Source: Lysinibacillus sp. FSL W8-0992 (GTDB taxonomy: Bacteria; Bacillota; Bacilli; Bacillales_A; Planococcaceae). From it: 64,000 nt of DNA. This document shows positions 1 to 8,089 of this stretch, in pieces. Every line of letters begins with the position of its first letter. Position 1 is the stretch's first letter. Made by a program: the position numbers and the translations under genes. The stretch spans positions 3,472,001 through 3,536,000 of the forward strand of contig NZ_JBBOZQ010000001.1 in assembly GCF_038008685.1 (NCBI RefSeq), in the 5' to 3' direction. The notes below the pieces were generated by a model. It had not been told where the DNA came from. It saw only the letters and a list, made by a program, of their open reading frames with translations, and made no database searches.

Positions 1-378
1 AATAAGAAAACCATCGATTATGAAAAAGTGAAAGAAATTGCACCGTTTACGAATCCAGGTGTACACAAAGTAGAAGGTAAGGATTGGGATTACGAAGTTG
101 TCATTTTAGCATCTGCTTTCTTTTACAATCCACCCGAAATTGAAGTACCACTTGGTTCAAAGGTAAAATTTATCGCGACAAGTGAAGACGTTATACATGG
201 ATTTGAAATCGCAGGTACAAATATTAACATGATGCTTGAACCTGGTTATATATCTGAATATGTAGCTGAAATCAATCAAGCTGGGGAATTTTTAATAGTA
301 TGTAATGAATACTGCGGTACAGGACATACGCTTATGCATTCTATGCTAAAGGTGGTGGATCCAAATGAGTCTAAATAA
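1..378 (+). CDS. cbaB: ba3-type cytochrome c oxidase subunit II (5' end outside window)
   Basis: This subunit accepts electrons from cytochrome c at the outer membrane face and passes them through a dinuclear CuA centre to subunit I. The CuA ligands are visible near the C-terminus: a His in VIHGFEIAG, then CNEYCGTGHTLMHSM, which gives the Cys-x3-Cys-x3-His...Met pattern. The frame is open to base 1, so the usual N-terminal membrane anchor lies upstream of the window; the GTG at 28 is only an internal codon. The 3' end overlaps the subunit I start by 14 bases, which indicates translational coupling. The short cupredoxin domain fits the ba3 (type B) rather than the caa3 oxidases. Symbols follow Thermus usage. 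Confidence 0.9.
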   Translation, partial: NKKTIDYEKVKEIAPFTNPGVHKVEGKDWDYEVVILASAFFYNPPEIEVPLGSKVKFIATSEDVIHGFEIAGTNINMMLEPGYISEYVAEINQAGEFLIVCNEYCGTGHTLMHSMLKVVDPNESK

Positions 379-2020
379 TAATTTGACAAAGGTGGATCGT
401 CGTGATGCGAAACTAGCACTTGCCCATATTTATGTGGCATTTATCGCATTATTATTAGGTGGTCTAGCTGGTTTATTACAAGTTTTTGTACGTTCAGGAC
501 AATTCACATTACCAGCAGGTATTGGTTACTATCAAGTATTAACTGTTCACGGCGTATTACTCGGTCTTATTTTAACAACGTTCTTTATATTCGGTTTCCA
601 AATTGCTGGGGTTAGCCGAACATCTGGTACACTTTCAGATAAACAACGATTACTCGGTTGGATCGGTTTTTGGTTAATGACTATCGGTACAGCAGCAGCA
701 GCAGTCATGGTGCTATTAAATAAAGCAACTGTTCTCTATACTTTTTACGCACCACTGCAAGCACATTGGATTTTCTATCTCGGCTTAACGCTCGTAGTAG
801 TCGGCTCTTGGATTGGTGCAGCCGGACAAATTTTACGTTACGTTCAGTGGCGTAAAGAACATAAAGGCCAAACTTCTCCACTATTATCTTTTATGGTAGT
901 AGTCAATAATTTACTATGGTTCGTGGCCTCTTTAGGTGTAGCAGTTTCTGTTTTATTCCAACTGTTACCTTGGTCTCTTGGTCTCATTGAACGTGTTGAT
1001 GTGTTACTTTCTCGAACATTATTCTGGTATTTCGGTCACGCACTCGTTTATTTCTGGTTATTGCCTGCCTATATGGTATGGTATGTTGTTATTCCAAAAG
1101 TCATTGGCGGGAAAGTTTTCTCTGACTCATTAGCTCGCTTATCATTTATGCTGTTTTTAATCTTCTCTGTACCGGTTGGTTTACATCACCAATTAACAGA
1201 GCCAGGTATTGATACAACATGGAAATTCATTCAAGTTGTTTTAACAATGGCAGTTGTTGTCCCTTCCTTAATGACAGCATTCTCCCTATTCGCAACGTTT
1301 GAATTACGTGGTCGCGAACTTGGTGGTAAAGGTATTTTTGGTTGGTTTAAAAAATTACCGTGGAAAGATGCACGCTTCGTAGTTCCGTTCATCGGTATGC
1401 TATCATTCATCCCTGGTGGTGCAGGCGGTATTGTTAATGCATCTTATCAAATGAACCAACTCATCCATAATACAATTTGGGTTACTGGACACTTCCATTT
1501 GACATTTGCTAGTGCAGTAGTGTTAACATACTTCGGTGCAGCGTTCTGGTTAATACCTCATTTAACTGGTCGTACACTAACGAAGTCGTTAAATTCACTT
1601 GGTATTGTTTCGGGTGTTTTATGGGGCGTCGGCATGACCATTATGTCCGGTGCAATGCATATTGCAGGATTAATCGGTGCTCCTCGTCGCTCTGACTACT
1701 CAGAGTATGGCGGTGCTCAACAAGCATATGATTGGATTCCATATCAAATTGCTCAAGCTGTTGGCGGTACTATTTTATTCATTGCGATTTTAGTCATTAC
1801 GTACATCGTAATAAAACTAGTTTGGTTTGCGCCAAAAGGTGAAGAAGAATTCCCTATTGGTCCAATCCATGAAAGCAGTGGTCCAACACCACCAATCCTT
1901 GAAAACTTTAAAGTATGGCTTGTAATTTTAGTAGCATTAATCATTTTTGCTTATACAATTCCAATCTTTGATATTATCTCTAACTCACCAGCTGGCTCAA
2001 AAGGCTTTAAGCTTTGGTAA
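365..2020 (+). CDS. cbaA: ba3-type cytochrome c oxidase subunit I
   Basis: Heme-copper oxidase subunit I (551 aa, about 13 membrane spans). It reduces O2 to water and pumps protons. Visible ligands are the low-spin heme His near residue 62 (VHGVLLG), the CuB His and the cross-linked Tyr in GHALVYFWLLPAY, the two CuB histidines in GLHHQLTEPG, and the high-spin heme His in VTGHFHLTFA. The length and the tyrosine arrangement fit type B (ba3) enzymes. It follows subunit II with a 14-base overlap and ends in a strong terminator. Its last roughly 40 bases recur in degraded form at 8090 and 17805 (see the repeat entries). Confidence 0.93.
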   Translation: MSLNNNLTKVDRRDAKLALAHIYVAFIALLLGGLAGLLQVFVRSGQFTLPAGIGYYQVLTVHGVLLGLILTTFFIFGFQIAGVSRTSGTLSDKQRLLGWIGFWLMTIGTAAAAVMVLLNKATVLYTFYAPLQAHWIFYLGLTLVVVGSWIGAAGQILRYVQWRKEHKGQTSPLLSFMVVVNNLLWFVASLGVAVSVLFQLLPWSLGLIERVDVLLSRTLFWYFGHALVYFWLLPAYMVWYVVIPKVIGGKVFSDSLARLSFMLFLIFSVPVGLHHQLTEPGIDTTWKFIQVVLTMAVVVPSLMTAFSLFATFELRGRELGGKGIFGWFKKLPWKDARFVVPFIGMLSFIPGGAGGIVNASYQMNQLIHNTIWVTGHFHLTFASAVVLTYFGAAFWLIPHLTGRTLTKSLNSLGIVSGVLWGVGMTIMSGAMHIAGLIGAPRRSDYSEYGGAQQAYDWIPYQIAQAVGGTILFIAILVITYIVIKLVWFAPKGEEEFPIGPIHESSGPTPPILENFKVWLVILVALIIFAYTIPIFDIISNSPAGSKGFKLW

Positions 2021-2038
2021 ATGGTTATTTTCAAAGCA

Positions 2039-2077
2039 ACAAGCGATTTCTCATTGTAGAGAAATCGCTTGTTTTTT
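2039..2077 (+). terminator. Intrinsic terminator after the ba3 oxidase operon
   Basis: Perfect 14-bp stem (2039-2052 with 2059-2072), loop attgta, then six T. The same hairpin is repeated exactly at 8144 and 17857, in front of the two ypwA copies. The ancestral order was therefore probably cbaA, terminator, then convergent ypwA. Confidence 0.95.
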
Positions 2078-2160
2078 GGAACGTTTTTTTAGATTTATTT
2101 TGTATACTTTATAAATATTTGTTTCACTAAAGCACGTTAGTTGAATAAGAAGTTTCGTTT

Positions 2161-2874
2161 CTAAATAAAGCGATATTTACGTGAAAATTGAGTGATCACC
2201 AAAATACTCGTTAACCCAACAATGAAATACCATATTGTATTAAAAGGAACTATATACATTAATAAACCAAATAAAATAGCTGTTAAAAAGCTAACTGTAA
2301 TAGATTGTACATTCGTAATTTTATCTTGAATTAAATAATATAAAGTGAATGGTAGTGCTAAAGTAAATAACGGAATATAAATTGTTACAATAGATGTTTC
2401 AATGAGGGATATTGAAAGCACAGCTATTATGAAGCCTATTGACGTAGTAAGCATTCTCCCCACAAATACTTTACCTGTAAAATAGCCGTATAGCAGAATA
2501 AACATAAGCGTTAAACTGGAACAAATCCCCGTTATTAAAACAAATGGATGACCTATGAAGAAAGCTGCTATTGAGAAAAAAACTAAAGAAACGAATGGCA
2601 ACAGCAATATTGAAGGATTTTGCACTTTTTCTATATTCATTACATTTGTAAAACATACAAGAAGTAATAAAGTAAATGGAACCGCCAAATATCCTAATTC
2701 AAAGTGTTTACCTAGACTAATATAACTAACCTCGAGGTTTCCGACCATTATGATTACAAGTGATGCACTGATTTGACCAAGCAACCCCAACGTGCTTGAT
2801 GATTTAAAAGCATGTGTAAGCTTATTCATAATTACAATTAAAACAACACCAATAAATAAAGCGAAATATAACAA
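2161..2874 (-). CDS. Membrane protein: truncated, catalytically degenerate MraY/TagO-like homologue
   Basis: 237-aa polytopic membrane protein with about 8 predicted spans. The start is TTG at 2874 with the Shine-Dalgarno AGGAGGGGG. From residue 30 on it lines up by eye with the central and C-terminal part of WecA/TagO-type polyprenyl-phosphate sugar-1-phosphate transferases: GLLGQISASLVIIMVG, FELGYLAVPFTLL, FTNVMNIEKVQNP where TagO-like proteins have TNAINLIDGLDG, and KVFVGRMLTTSIGF where they have KIFMGDTGSLFLGF. The catalytic aspartates of both segments are gone (GD became GR, and IDGLDG became EKVQN). The N-terminal third with the DD motif is missing. I infer a non-catalytic paralogue, with role unknown. 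It stands alone between AT-rich intergenic stretches. Confidence 0.55.
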   Translation of the reverse strand: MLYFALFIGVVLIVIMNKLTHAFKSSSTLGLLGQISASLVIIMVGNLEVSYISLGKHFELGYLAVPFTLLLLVCFTNVMNIEKVQNPSILLLPFVSLVFFSIAAFFIGHPFVLITGICSSLTLMFILLYGYFTGKVFVGRMLTTSIGFIIAVLSISLIETSIVTIYIPLFTLALPFTLYYLIQDKITNVQSITVSFLTAILFGLLMYIVPFNTIWYFIVGLTSILVITQFSRKYRFI

Positions 2875-3402
2875 ATTTCCCCCTCCTACAATATTTTTTT
2901 CAGATTTTAATCCCCTAATTCCAAATTATACATTATTTTCAAAAAATAGAGCTAATACTAAGGTGATTTGAATTTCATTAAAAATATCAAAAGGATCTAT
3001 CCACCTACATATATAAAAGAATTCTACCATTACTAAAATTGGAAAAAAGCTCTTATTTAAATTAAGAACGAATTTTATGGGATAAAGTTACATATTAAAG
3101 TCCACAAACCGTCTTTTGTAACATACCTTAAAAAATGTTATGCAATAAAATGGCCTGATTGAGGAATAAGAATGAAACAAATGTGTACGGCTTTGGTATA
3201 AATAGTGAAACAGAAAATAACCATTTTAGTACATTTATTTCGTGAATATGCCCATTAGCGTTGTAAGCGGGTTTGTTACACAAAGGTGGTATCAGTTTAC
3301 AATGTTAAGTAAAAAGATGTTACCAAACGACGAGTTGGGAATGTTATACTTAATTAAAAAGTAAATTAATGTTATAAAATATAAAGTTTTGGAGGTATTT
3401 AA
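2875..3402. other. AT-rich intergenic stretch, no gene seen
   Basis: 528 bases without a convincing ORF on either strand. The left end carries the Shine-Dalgarno of the membrane protein. The right end carries a likely promoter box (TATAAA near 3375) and the ribosome binding site ggagg at 3391 for the next gene. Nothing else is recognised. Confidence 0.6.
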
Positions 3403-3891
3403 ATGAGCTCTTGTTCATTTATAGCAACAAATTTTGAAATGCCTGAAATAGAATCCAAAGCAAAGTATATTACGGTCAAAGAAGCTATTGAATTAGAAAT
3501 AAAACCGCATGAATTGGTACCTTGGGAGAAGATGGATCCGAATACCCAAGTATTATTTGTTGAAAATAAAGAGGATTTAAATGAGTTAGTCATTAATAAA
3601 GACTGTTACTATAATGTAAGTGAATATACTGGATATCCATTTATATATGAAGTAAATTTTAGCTATTCAGAATTAAGAGTAAAGCAATTATTGGATTACT
3701 TAAAAGACAATATTAGAGAAGGACAGATAATTGAACTATGGCGAGTATGGATCGGTCATGATGATAATGAACTAAATATACCGTATAGTAGGTTTAATCA
3801 TAACGAATTATCTCTCAATCATCTGTTACAAATGTACAATTGGAACAATGAAAACTATAAAGAACAATATTGTATAGTATTAGAAAAATAA
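3403..3891 (+). CDS. Hypothetical acidic soluble protein
   Basis: 162 aa; ATG start with ggaggtatttaa immediately upstream. There is no signal peptide and no membrane segment. The protein is acidic and rich in Asn, Glu and Tyr, with tryptophans clustered in LWRVWIGHDD near residue 120. I do not recognise the family. Size, acidity and an isolated position in an accessory block resemble immunity-type proteins, but no toxin gene adjoins it, so that remains a guess. Codon use is AT-rich like the rest of the block. Confidence 0.7.
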   Translation: MSSCSFIATNFEMPEIESKAKYITVKEAIELEIKPHELVPWEKMDPNTQVLFVENKEDLNELVINKDCYYNVSEYTGYPFIYEVNFSYSELRVKQLLDYLKDNIREGQIIELWRVWIGHDDNELNIPYSRFNHNELSLNHLLQMYNWNNENYKEQYCIVLEK

Positions 3892-4370
3892 AATTGTTGT
3901 TGTGGAAGCAACGTTTCCCGATTGTAGCTTTTCTACTTGTTGGGCATGTTCTTTAAATTGCATAAAATCTTAGAAAGAGCTACGCAATCCTTTATTTTAA
4001 GGGCAAGCAAAGCTCTTTTAAAATTTCTTAATACTTTAATTTGCCTTTTAAGCAGATTAACAGGTCAAGCATCTAAGCGTCATTTGCTTTGCCAGTTACC
4101 TTAAAGAGTGTTATTTCTTAGAAATCAAATGACTTCACGCCGCGCTTTCAAAAAACAAAAGTATATAATAAACTGCTCATTGACACTTGGCTACATGACA
4201 TTGTGCTCACCCTCTTGAACTCATCCTCCACAATCTGTTCCTTTAATAAAAATGAGCACTGATTCTTTTCACAACGCCCAATGGTTGAAAATCAGATTAA
4301 CTTGTATTTAGGACGTTATTAAGTTTATTTATGTATTCGTTATAAATCCTTGCTGCACTAATATGACGTG
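3892..4370. other. Intergenic stretch with a repeat copy and a short coding-like fragment
   Basis: About 480 bases. On the minus strand an open frame of 27 codons (3880-3963, beginning MQFKEHAQQVEKLQ) looks protein-like but has no ribosome binding site and is probably a gene remnant. A degraded member of the dispersed palindromic repeat lies at 4239-4292. No other gene is seen. Confidence 0.4.
4239..4292. repeat. Dispersed palindromic repeat, copy 1 (degraded)
   Basis: Contains ctttaataaaaatgagcac, then about 10 bases, then cgcccaatggttgaa (4275-4289). It matches copies 2 and 3 in both the left module (cctttaatgaaaa-gagcg) and the right core (cgcccgattgttgaa). Confidence 0.5.
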
Positions 4371-4529
4371 TTACTGTCTCTTTTCAACAAATAACAAAAT
4401 TAGTGTTGCCAATGGACCTAATACAAGTGAAAGTAAGAACCAATTTAACCCCGTTCTATTTTTCCCTTGTGCAAGGGCAGCATTTATCAATGCCAATGTA
4501 CCCCAACCTACAAAATATTGGTTATCCAT
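4371..4529 (-). CDS. Small membrane protein (52 aa)
   Basis: Begins MDNQYFVGWGTLALINAALA and carries two hydrophobic stretches separated by the polar turn QGKNRTGLNW, ending FVEKRQ. The ATG at 4529 has AAAGGGGGG about 8 bases upstream. The two-span hairpin form and clear ribosome binding site argue for a real gene although it is short. The family is not recognised. The opposite strand is also open over much of it, but has no start signal. Confidence 0.65.
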   Translation of the reverse strand: MDNQYFVGWGTLALINAALAQGKNRTGLNWFLLSLVLGPLATLILLFVEKRQ

Positions 4530-4639
4530 CCTCTGTCCCCCCTTTTACATTTAACTATACTACAATGTTAGATGAAAAAAGCACCCAAAGAATCGTCTAG
4601 TTACGTTTACAAAAGCATGTTATTCAATAATCTAACCCT

Positions 4640-4705
4640 CTAATGAAAACGAGCGCTGATCCATATTATAGAATCGCGCCGATTGTTGAAAAATCCTGTT
4701 ATTAT
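4640..4705. repeat. Dispersed palindromic repeat, copy 2
   Basis: Left module ctctaatgaaaacgagcgctg and right core cgcgccgattgttgaa (4675-4690). It lies between two minus-strand genes. Confidence 0.6.
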
Positions 4706-4752
4706 GATTTTTGTTACAATTCATAAAAAAAGGGAAATTTGCCATCTACAAA

Positions 4753-5133
4753 TTATTTCTTTTTTATTTTCCCTTCCACTTTACTTTGGTTTTCAGCAAC
4801 CCTAAATTTTACTATTTGACTAATTAATCCATAAGGGATGGGTTTTTCAATTGGGAATTGAACTGCACCTTTAGAGGTTTTATATCCCGATAATTCATCC
4901 TGAAAATTATTAATCCCGCTTGAAGTTGGGTAGAAGCCTATATGATTTTTGTATGCAGCAAAATGTACCAGATTTCCGTTTAATACAAAAGTAGGCATTC
5001 GGTAACTTATTTTTTCCTCGGCATTTGGTGCTGATTCCTTTATAACCTTTCTTATTGTTTTTAATATTTCTTGAATCTCTTGAGGATATTGTAAAATATA
5101 TTCATCAATTGATTCAGGAATGTTTTGTTCCAT
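4753..5133 (-). CDS. DUF1801 / frataxin-like iron chaperone family protein
   Basis: 126 aa, a single DUF1801 domain of the YdhG/Fra type. Family features visible are the N-terminal SIDEYILQYPQEIQEILKTIRKVI, the EEKISYRMPTF segment, and HFAAYKNHIGFYPTSSGI in the centre. B. subtilis YdhG (Fra) is a frataxin-like protein that helps deliver iron for Fe-S and heme assembly; whether this divergent member does the same is not shown. The ATG at 5133 has AAGGAGG upstream. Monocistronic; the C-terminus is a Lys-rich tail. Confidence 0.75.
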   Translation of the reverse strand: MEQNIPESIDEYILQYPQEIQEILKTIRKVIKESAPNAEEKISYRMPTFVLNGNLVHFAAYKNHIGFYPTSSGINNFQDELSGYKTSKGAVQFPIEKPIPYGLISQIVKFRVAENQSKVEGKIKKK

Positions 5134-5409
5134 AATATGCCTCCTTGTAAATTTAAGTATTTAAAGAATTTTAAAACACTTTAATATTAAAGTAAATATT
5201 CTTTATCTATTTCTCACTCTCCCCAATTTTTTCAAAGTTATTATTGATGAATTAATTTAAATATTTTTGGTCCATTTTGTTTAAATGAAAATTCTCACAT
5301 TTTCTTTTGCCCTTAACAATATTCTTTAAAATATGTTTCTCAGTTTGTTGAAAACTTTAAATTCCATTTTCCCCCTCAATCGTGTCCTTCTTTCAACAAA
5401 ATTTCTATC

Positions 5410-5643
5410 CTAAAAATACAATTTCACCATTTTCTTTTTTGCTCGAATTGTAATTTTACCCACGCATTGTTTTGGGTTTTTATAGCCCTTTTCACCATCG
5501 TGAAATAGCGTAGAGAATAGATTTTCTACTTCAGCTAATGTTGTATCTTTAGAAAGTTTATGTAAACGTATTATACCTTTATAAGCATCTTCTGTTCCAT
5601 GAACTTCAACTTCTCCAATGCAGTTTATTTTAAGTACAAACAT
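5410..5643 (-). CDS. Hypothetical small protein
   Basis: 77 aa from ATG 5643; an alternative TTG at 5649 would add two residues. Predicted soluble, beginning MFVLKINCIGEVEVHG and ending in basic KITIRAKKKMVKLYF. No family is recognised and the ribosome binding site is weak (AAAGATTG). It stands alone, with AT-rich intergenic DNA on both sides. The open frame is well above chance length for this AT content, so it is kept with moderate confidence. Confidence 0.5.
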   Translation of the reverse strand: MFVLKINCIGEVEVHGTEDAYKGIIRLHKLSKDTTLAEVENLFSTLFHDGEKGYKNPKQCVGKITIRAKKKMVKLYF

Positions 5644-5831
5644 CCACAATCTTTAAGATGTTATCATGCAATATTGACTAATAGATACCAATACTATTTT
5701 CACTATTAAAAATCTGATATTTTAGATAAAAACACGTCTATTGTAACTGTTAATCAAAATTCAGAATTGTTAGAATATTAGTAATTACCAATAATACACT
5801 TAAAACCTAATTTCTTTCAGGAGGGATACAA

Positions 5832-6794
5832 ATGAAGCAAAAGTTACATTTAATTCCGTTTCAAGTGAATGAAGTGGTCGAAGTGGTCGAAGTGGTGCCA
5901 GAAGGTATTGAACTTATTGCAGCACCAAAAGTTTGGAAAAATTCTAAAGGGAAGGGGATTACTGTTGCGATATTGGACACAGGCTGCGACGTCACCCATC
6001 CTGATTTGAGTGGCCGTATTATCGGTGGGTGGAATTTCACTCATGATGATGATGGACAACCTGATCGATACATCGATTATAATGGCCATGGAACCCATGT
6101 AGCTGGCACAATTGCTGCAATCAATAACTACACAGGAGTAGTTGGTGTTGCACCTGAGGCAAGTTTATTGATTTTAAAAGTGCTTGATAAAAATGGATCA
6201 GGGCAATACGACTGGATCATAAATGGTATTAACTATGCAGTTGAACAAAGGGTGGATATCATCTCCATGAGCCTCGGAGGATCTGTCGATGTACCTGAGT
6301 TACACCAAGCTATTCAAAACGCAATCACTAATCAAATACTAGTCGTTTGTGCTGCTGGTAACGAGGGAGATGGACAGAGTTCTTCAAATGAATTGGCCTA
6401 TCCTGCCTGCTACAATGAAGTCATCAGCGTCGGTTCCATTAACCTGCAACGCAGATCTTCTTATTTTTCAAATTCGAATAATGAAGTCGACTTAGTGGCC
6501 CCTGGTGAAGAAATCCTTTCAACGTATTTAAACGGAACTTATGCAAAACTAAGCGGAACTTCGATGGCAACACCGCATATATCTGGTGCACTTGCACTCA
6601 TAAAAGAGAATGCCAACAGAAACTTTGAGCGAAATCTGACAGAGGCTGAGCTGTATGCACAATTAATAAAAAGAACGATTCCTTTAGGAAACTCGCCAAA
6701 ACTCGAAGGCAACGGAATGCTGTACTTAACAACAGAGGAATACTTATCGGATGTATTCAACCAAAAATTATCTGGACAGGCGTTGAAAATATAA
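5832..6794 (+). CDS. isp: Intracellular serine protease (subtilase S8, ISP family)
   Basis: 320 aa, the length of Bacillus ISPs (about 319). The triad is visible: Asp in LDTGCDVTHPD (near residue 50), His in NGHGTHVAG (near 87) and Ser in SGTSMATPH (near 246). There is no signal peptide. The N-terminus keeps the inhibitory propeptide motif LIPF (residues 7-10), which in this family blocks the active site until removed. Residues 15-24 contain a local V-V-E repeat coded by three gtggtcgaa-type units, absent from typical ISPs. The start ATG follows aggaggg. The stop overlaps the next gene's start by one base (taATG), so the protease and the nuclease are translationally coupled. Confidence 0.93.
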   Translation: MKQKLHLIPFQVNEVVEVVEVVPEGIELIAAPKVWKNSKGKGITVAILDTGCDVTHPDLSGRIIGGWNFTHDDDGQPDRYIDYNGHGTHVAGTIAAINNYTGVVGVAPEASLLILKVLDKNGSGQYDWIINGINYAVEQRVDIISMSLGGSVDVPELHQAIQNAITNQILVVCAAGNEGDGQSSSNELAYPACYNEVISVGSINLQRRSSYFSNSNNEVDLVAPGEEILSTYLNGTYAKLSGTSMATPHISGALALIKENANRNFERNLTEAELYAQLIKRTIPLGNSPKLEGNGMLYLTTEEYLSDVFNQKLSGQALKI

Positions 6795-7624
6795 TGGAAA
6801 AACTAGATTTGCTATACTGTGAATGGGAAACGGCCAAGTCAAACTTTTTAAACTATCAGGAAAATCGACCCTATTATGATGAAAAGAAAGATAAGGAAGT
6901 CAGAAATCAATACTATCATAGCATTTCATTCACGAATACTACTCTTTTAGACAGCCTTCACACATTGCTCAAAAAAACACATACAGATCAGTTAAACTAC
7001 AGCCCGCACCGTTATGTGTACCCATGGGTTGATTTACAGGAAAACGGTTCATTAAAAAGTCTTTATTCTGGACAAAGGATGGATCCCCTTTCTGTCATAG
7101 AGGAGGACGTTCGGCTCCACGAAATGCAGGCAAAAGGGTTAATAAGCATCTTATCGGATAATCTATTTAACTGTGAACATGTAGTGCCTCAATCATGGTT
7201 CGATAAAAAAGAACCAATGAGAGGAGACTTGCATCATTTATTCGCCTGCAATCCTACCTGCAATAGTAGTCGCAGCAACTACCCTTATTATGATTTCCAT
7301 GATTATGTCCCTGAAGGATTAATTTTAGGAATCAAAGATGGCTGCGGCAAAGCTGAAGAAAGTAAATTCGAACCAGAATACGGCAAAGGAATCGTTGCTA
7401 GAGCAACACTCTATTTCCTAATTCGCTATCCAAACATAATAAAAAAAGAACTAGAGAATATCTTCTTATTGTTAAAATGGCATCAATCTTTTCCAGTATC
7501 TATCTATGAAAAACATCGTAACCTAGCTATCCATGAACTTCAAGGCAATCGGAATCCATTTATTGATTTTCCAGGGATTGCAGAATGTATCGTAACAAAT
7601 GAAAAAACACTAATTCCCTTATAA
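6794..7624 (+). CDS. Endonuclease I family nuclease (EndA/NucM-like), no signal peptide
   Basis: 276 aa. The central block is diagnostic of the endonuclease I (PF04231-type) family: EHVVPQSWF, then GDLHHLFACNPTCNSSRSNY, with the catalytic and metal-binding His and Asn residues present. Members are usually secreted or periplasmic. This one starts MEKLDLLYCEWETAK with no signal sequence, so it should stay in the cytoplasm like the ISP encoded one base upstream. The gene has no ribosome binding site of its own apart from the end of isp, which supports coupling. A terminator closes the two-gene unit. I infer a joint degradative role, possibly during sporulation or cell death. Confidence 0.85.
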   Translation: MEKLDLLYCEWETAKSNFLNYQENRPYYDEKKDKEVRNQYYHSISFTNTTLLDSLHTLLKKTHTDQLNYSPHRYVYPWVDLQENGSLKSLYSGQRMDPLSVIEEDVRLHEMQAKGLISILSDNLFNCEHVVPQSWFDKKEPMRGDLHHLFACNPTCNSSRSNYPYYDFHDYVPEGLILGIKDGCGKAEESKFEPEYGKGIVARATLYFLIRYPNIIKKELENIFLLLKWHQSFPVSIYEKHRNLAIHELQGNRNPFIDFPGIAECIVTNEKTLIPL

Positions 7625-7655
7625 TCGTACAAAAGAATTAGTGTTCGCTTTTTTA
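7606..7655 (+). terminator. Terminator of the isp-endonuclease unit
   Basis: Ten-bp stem aacactaatt (7606-7615) with aattagtgtt (7636-7645), followed by cgctttttta. The 5' arm lies inside the end of the nuclease gene. Confidence 0.8.
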
Positions 7656-7772
7656 ATATTAAACGCCAATAAAGGTATAATTTCTACATGTAGTAGATCG
7701 AGATATTAAGGGTGATTGGTCATCTTTTATTCCAAAAATTCGTTTCAAACGAAAATAAAGGAGATGGTTCCA

Positions 7773-7868
7773 ATGACAGTTTATGAGTCTATAACGCTCA
7801 TGTTTAGTTTCGCTACACTTATTGTAACGATTCTTGCGTTGTCATTTACTTTTTCAAAAAAAAAGTAA
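7773..7868 (+). CDS. Putative holin-like toxin (31 aa)
   Basis: Reads MTVYESITLMFSFATLIVTI then a hydrophobic end and FSKKK. The N-terminal MTVYE followed by one membrane helix and a short basic tail is the pattern of the Firmicutes holin-like toxins (PF16935-type), small proteins often associated with type I toxin-antitoxin loci. The ATG has aaaggagatgg upstream at ideal spacing. A small hairpin (tcaccct/agggtga, 7870-7899) follows. I could not place an antisense RNA promoter with certainty, so the toxin-antitoxin assignment is inferred. Confidence 0.65.
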   Translation: MTVYESITLMFSFATLIVTILALSFTFSKKK

Positions 7869-8089
7869 ATCACCCTCTATATCTTAAAGGATAGGGTGAA
7901 TTACTAGCATGCCAATCGCCTTTAATGTAATCATCCAAATCCGAACAATCTCATTACCTTTAATAGAAACTATCACTGGTCTATATTGGTATTTTTTACA
8001 TATTTTTAAATCTCCAAGGATAATACTTTAAATCTTGACTTGTAATTAATAGCGTTAATTATATTCGCTTAAATAATTCCATTTTTTTT

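Noticed and set aside
4363-4600. Two overlapping plus-strand frames
   Set aside because: They oppose the 52-aa membrane protein gene, which has the better ribosome binding site and protein character.
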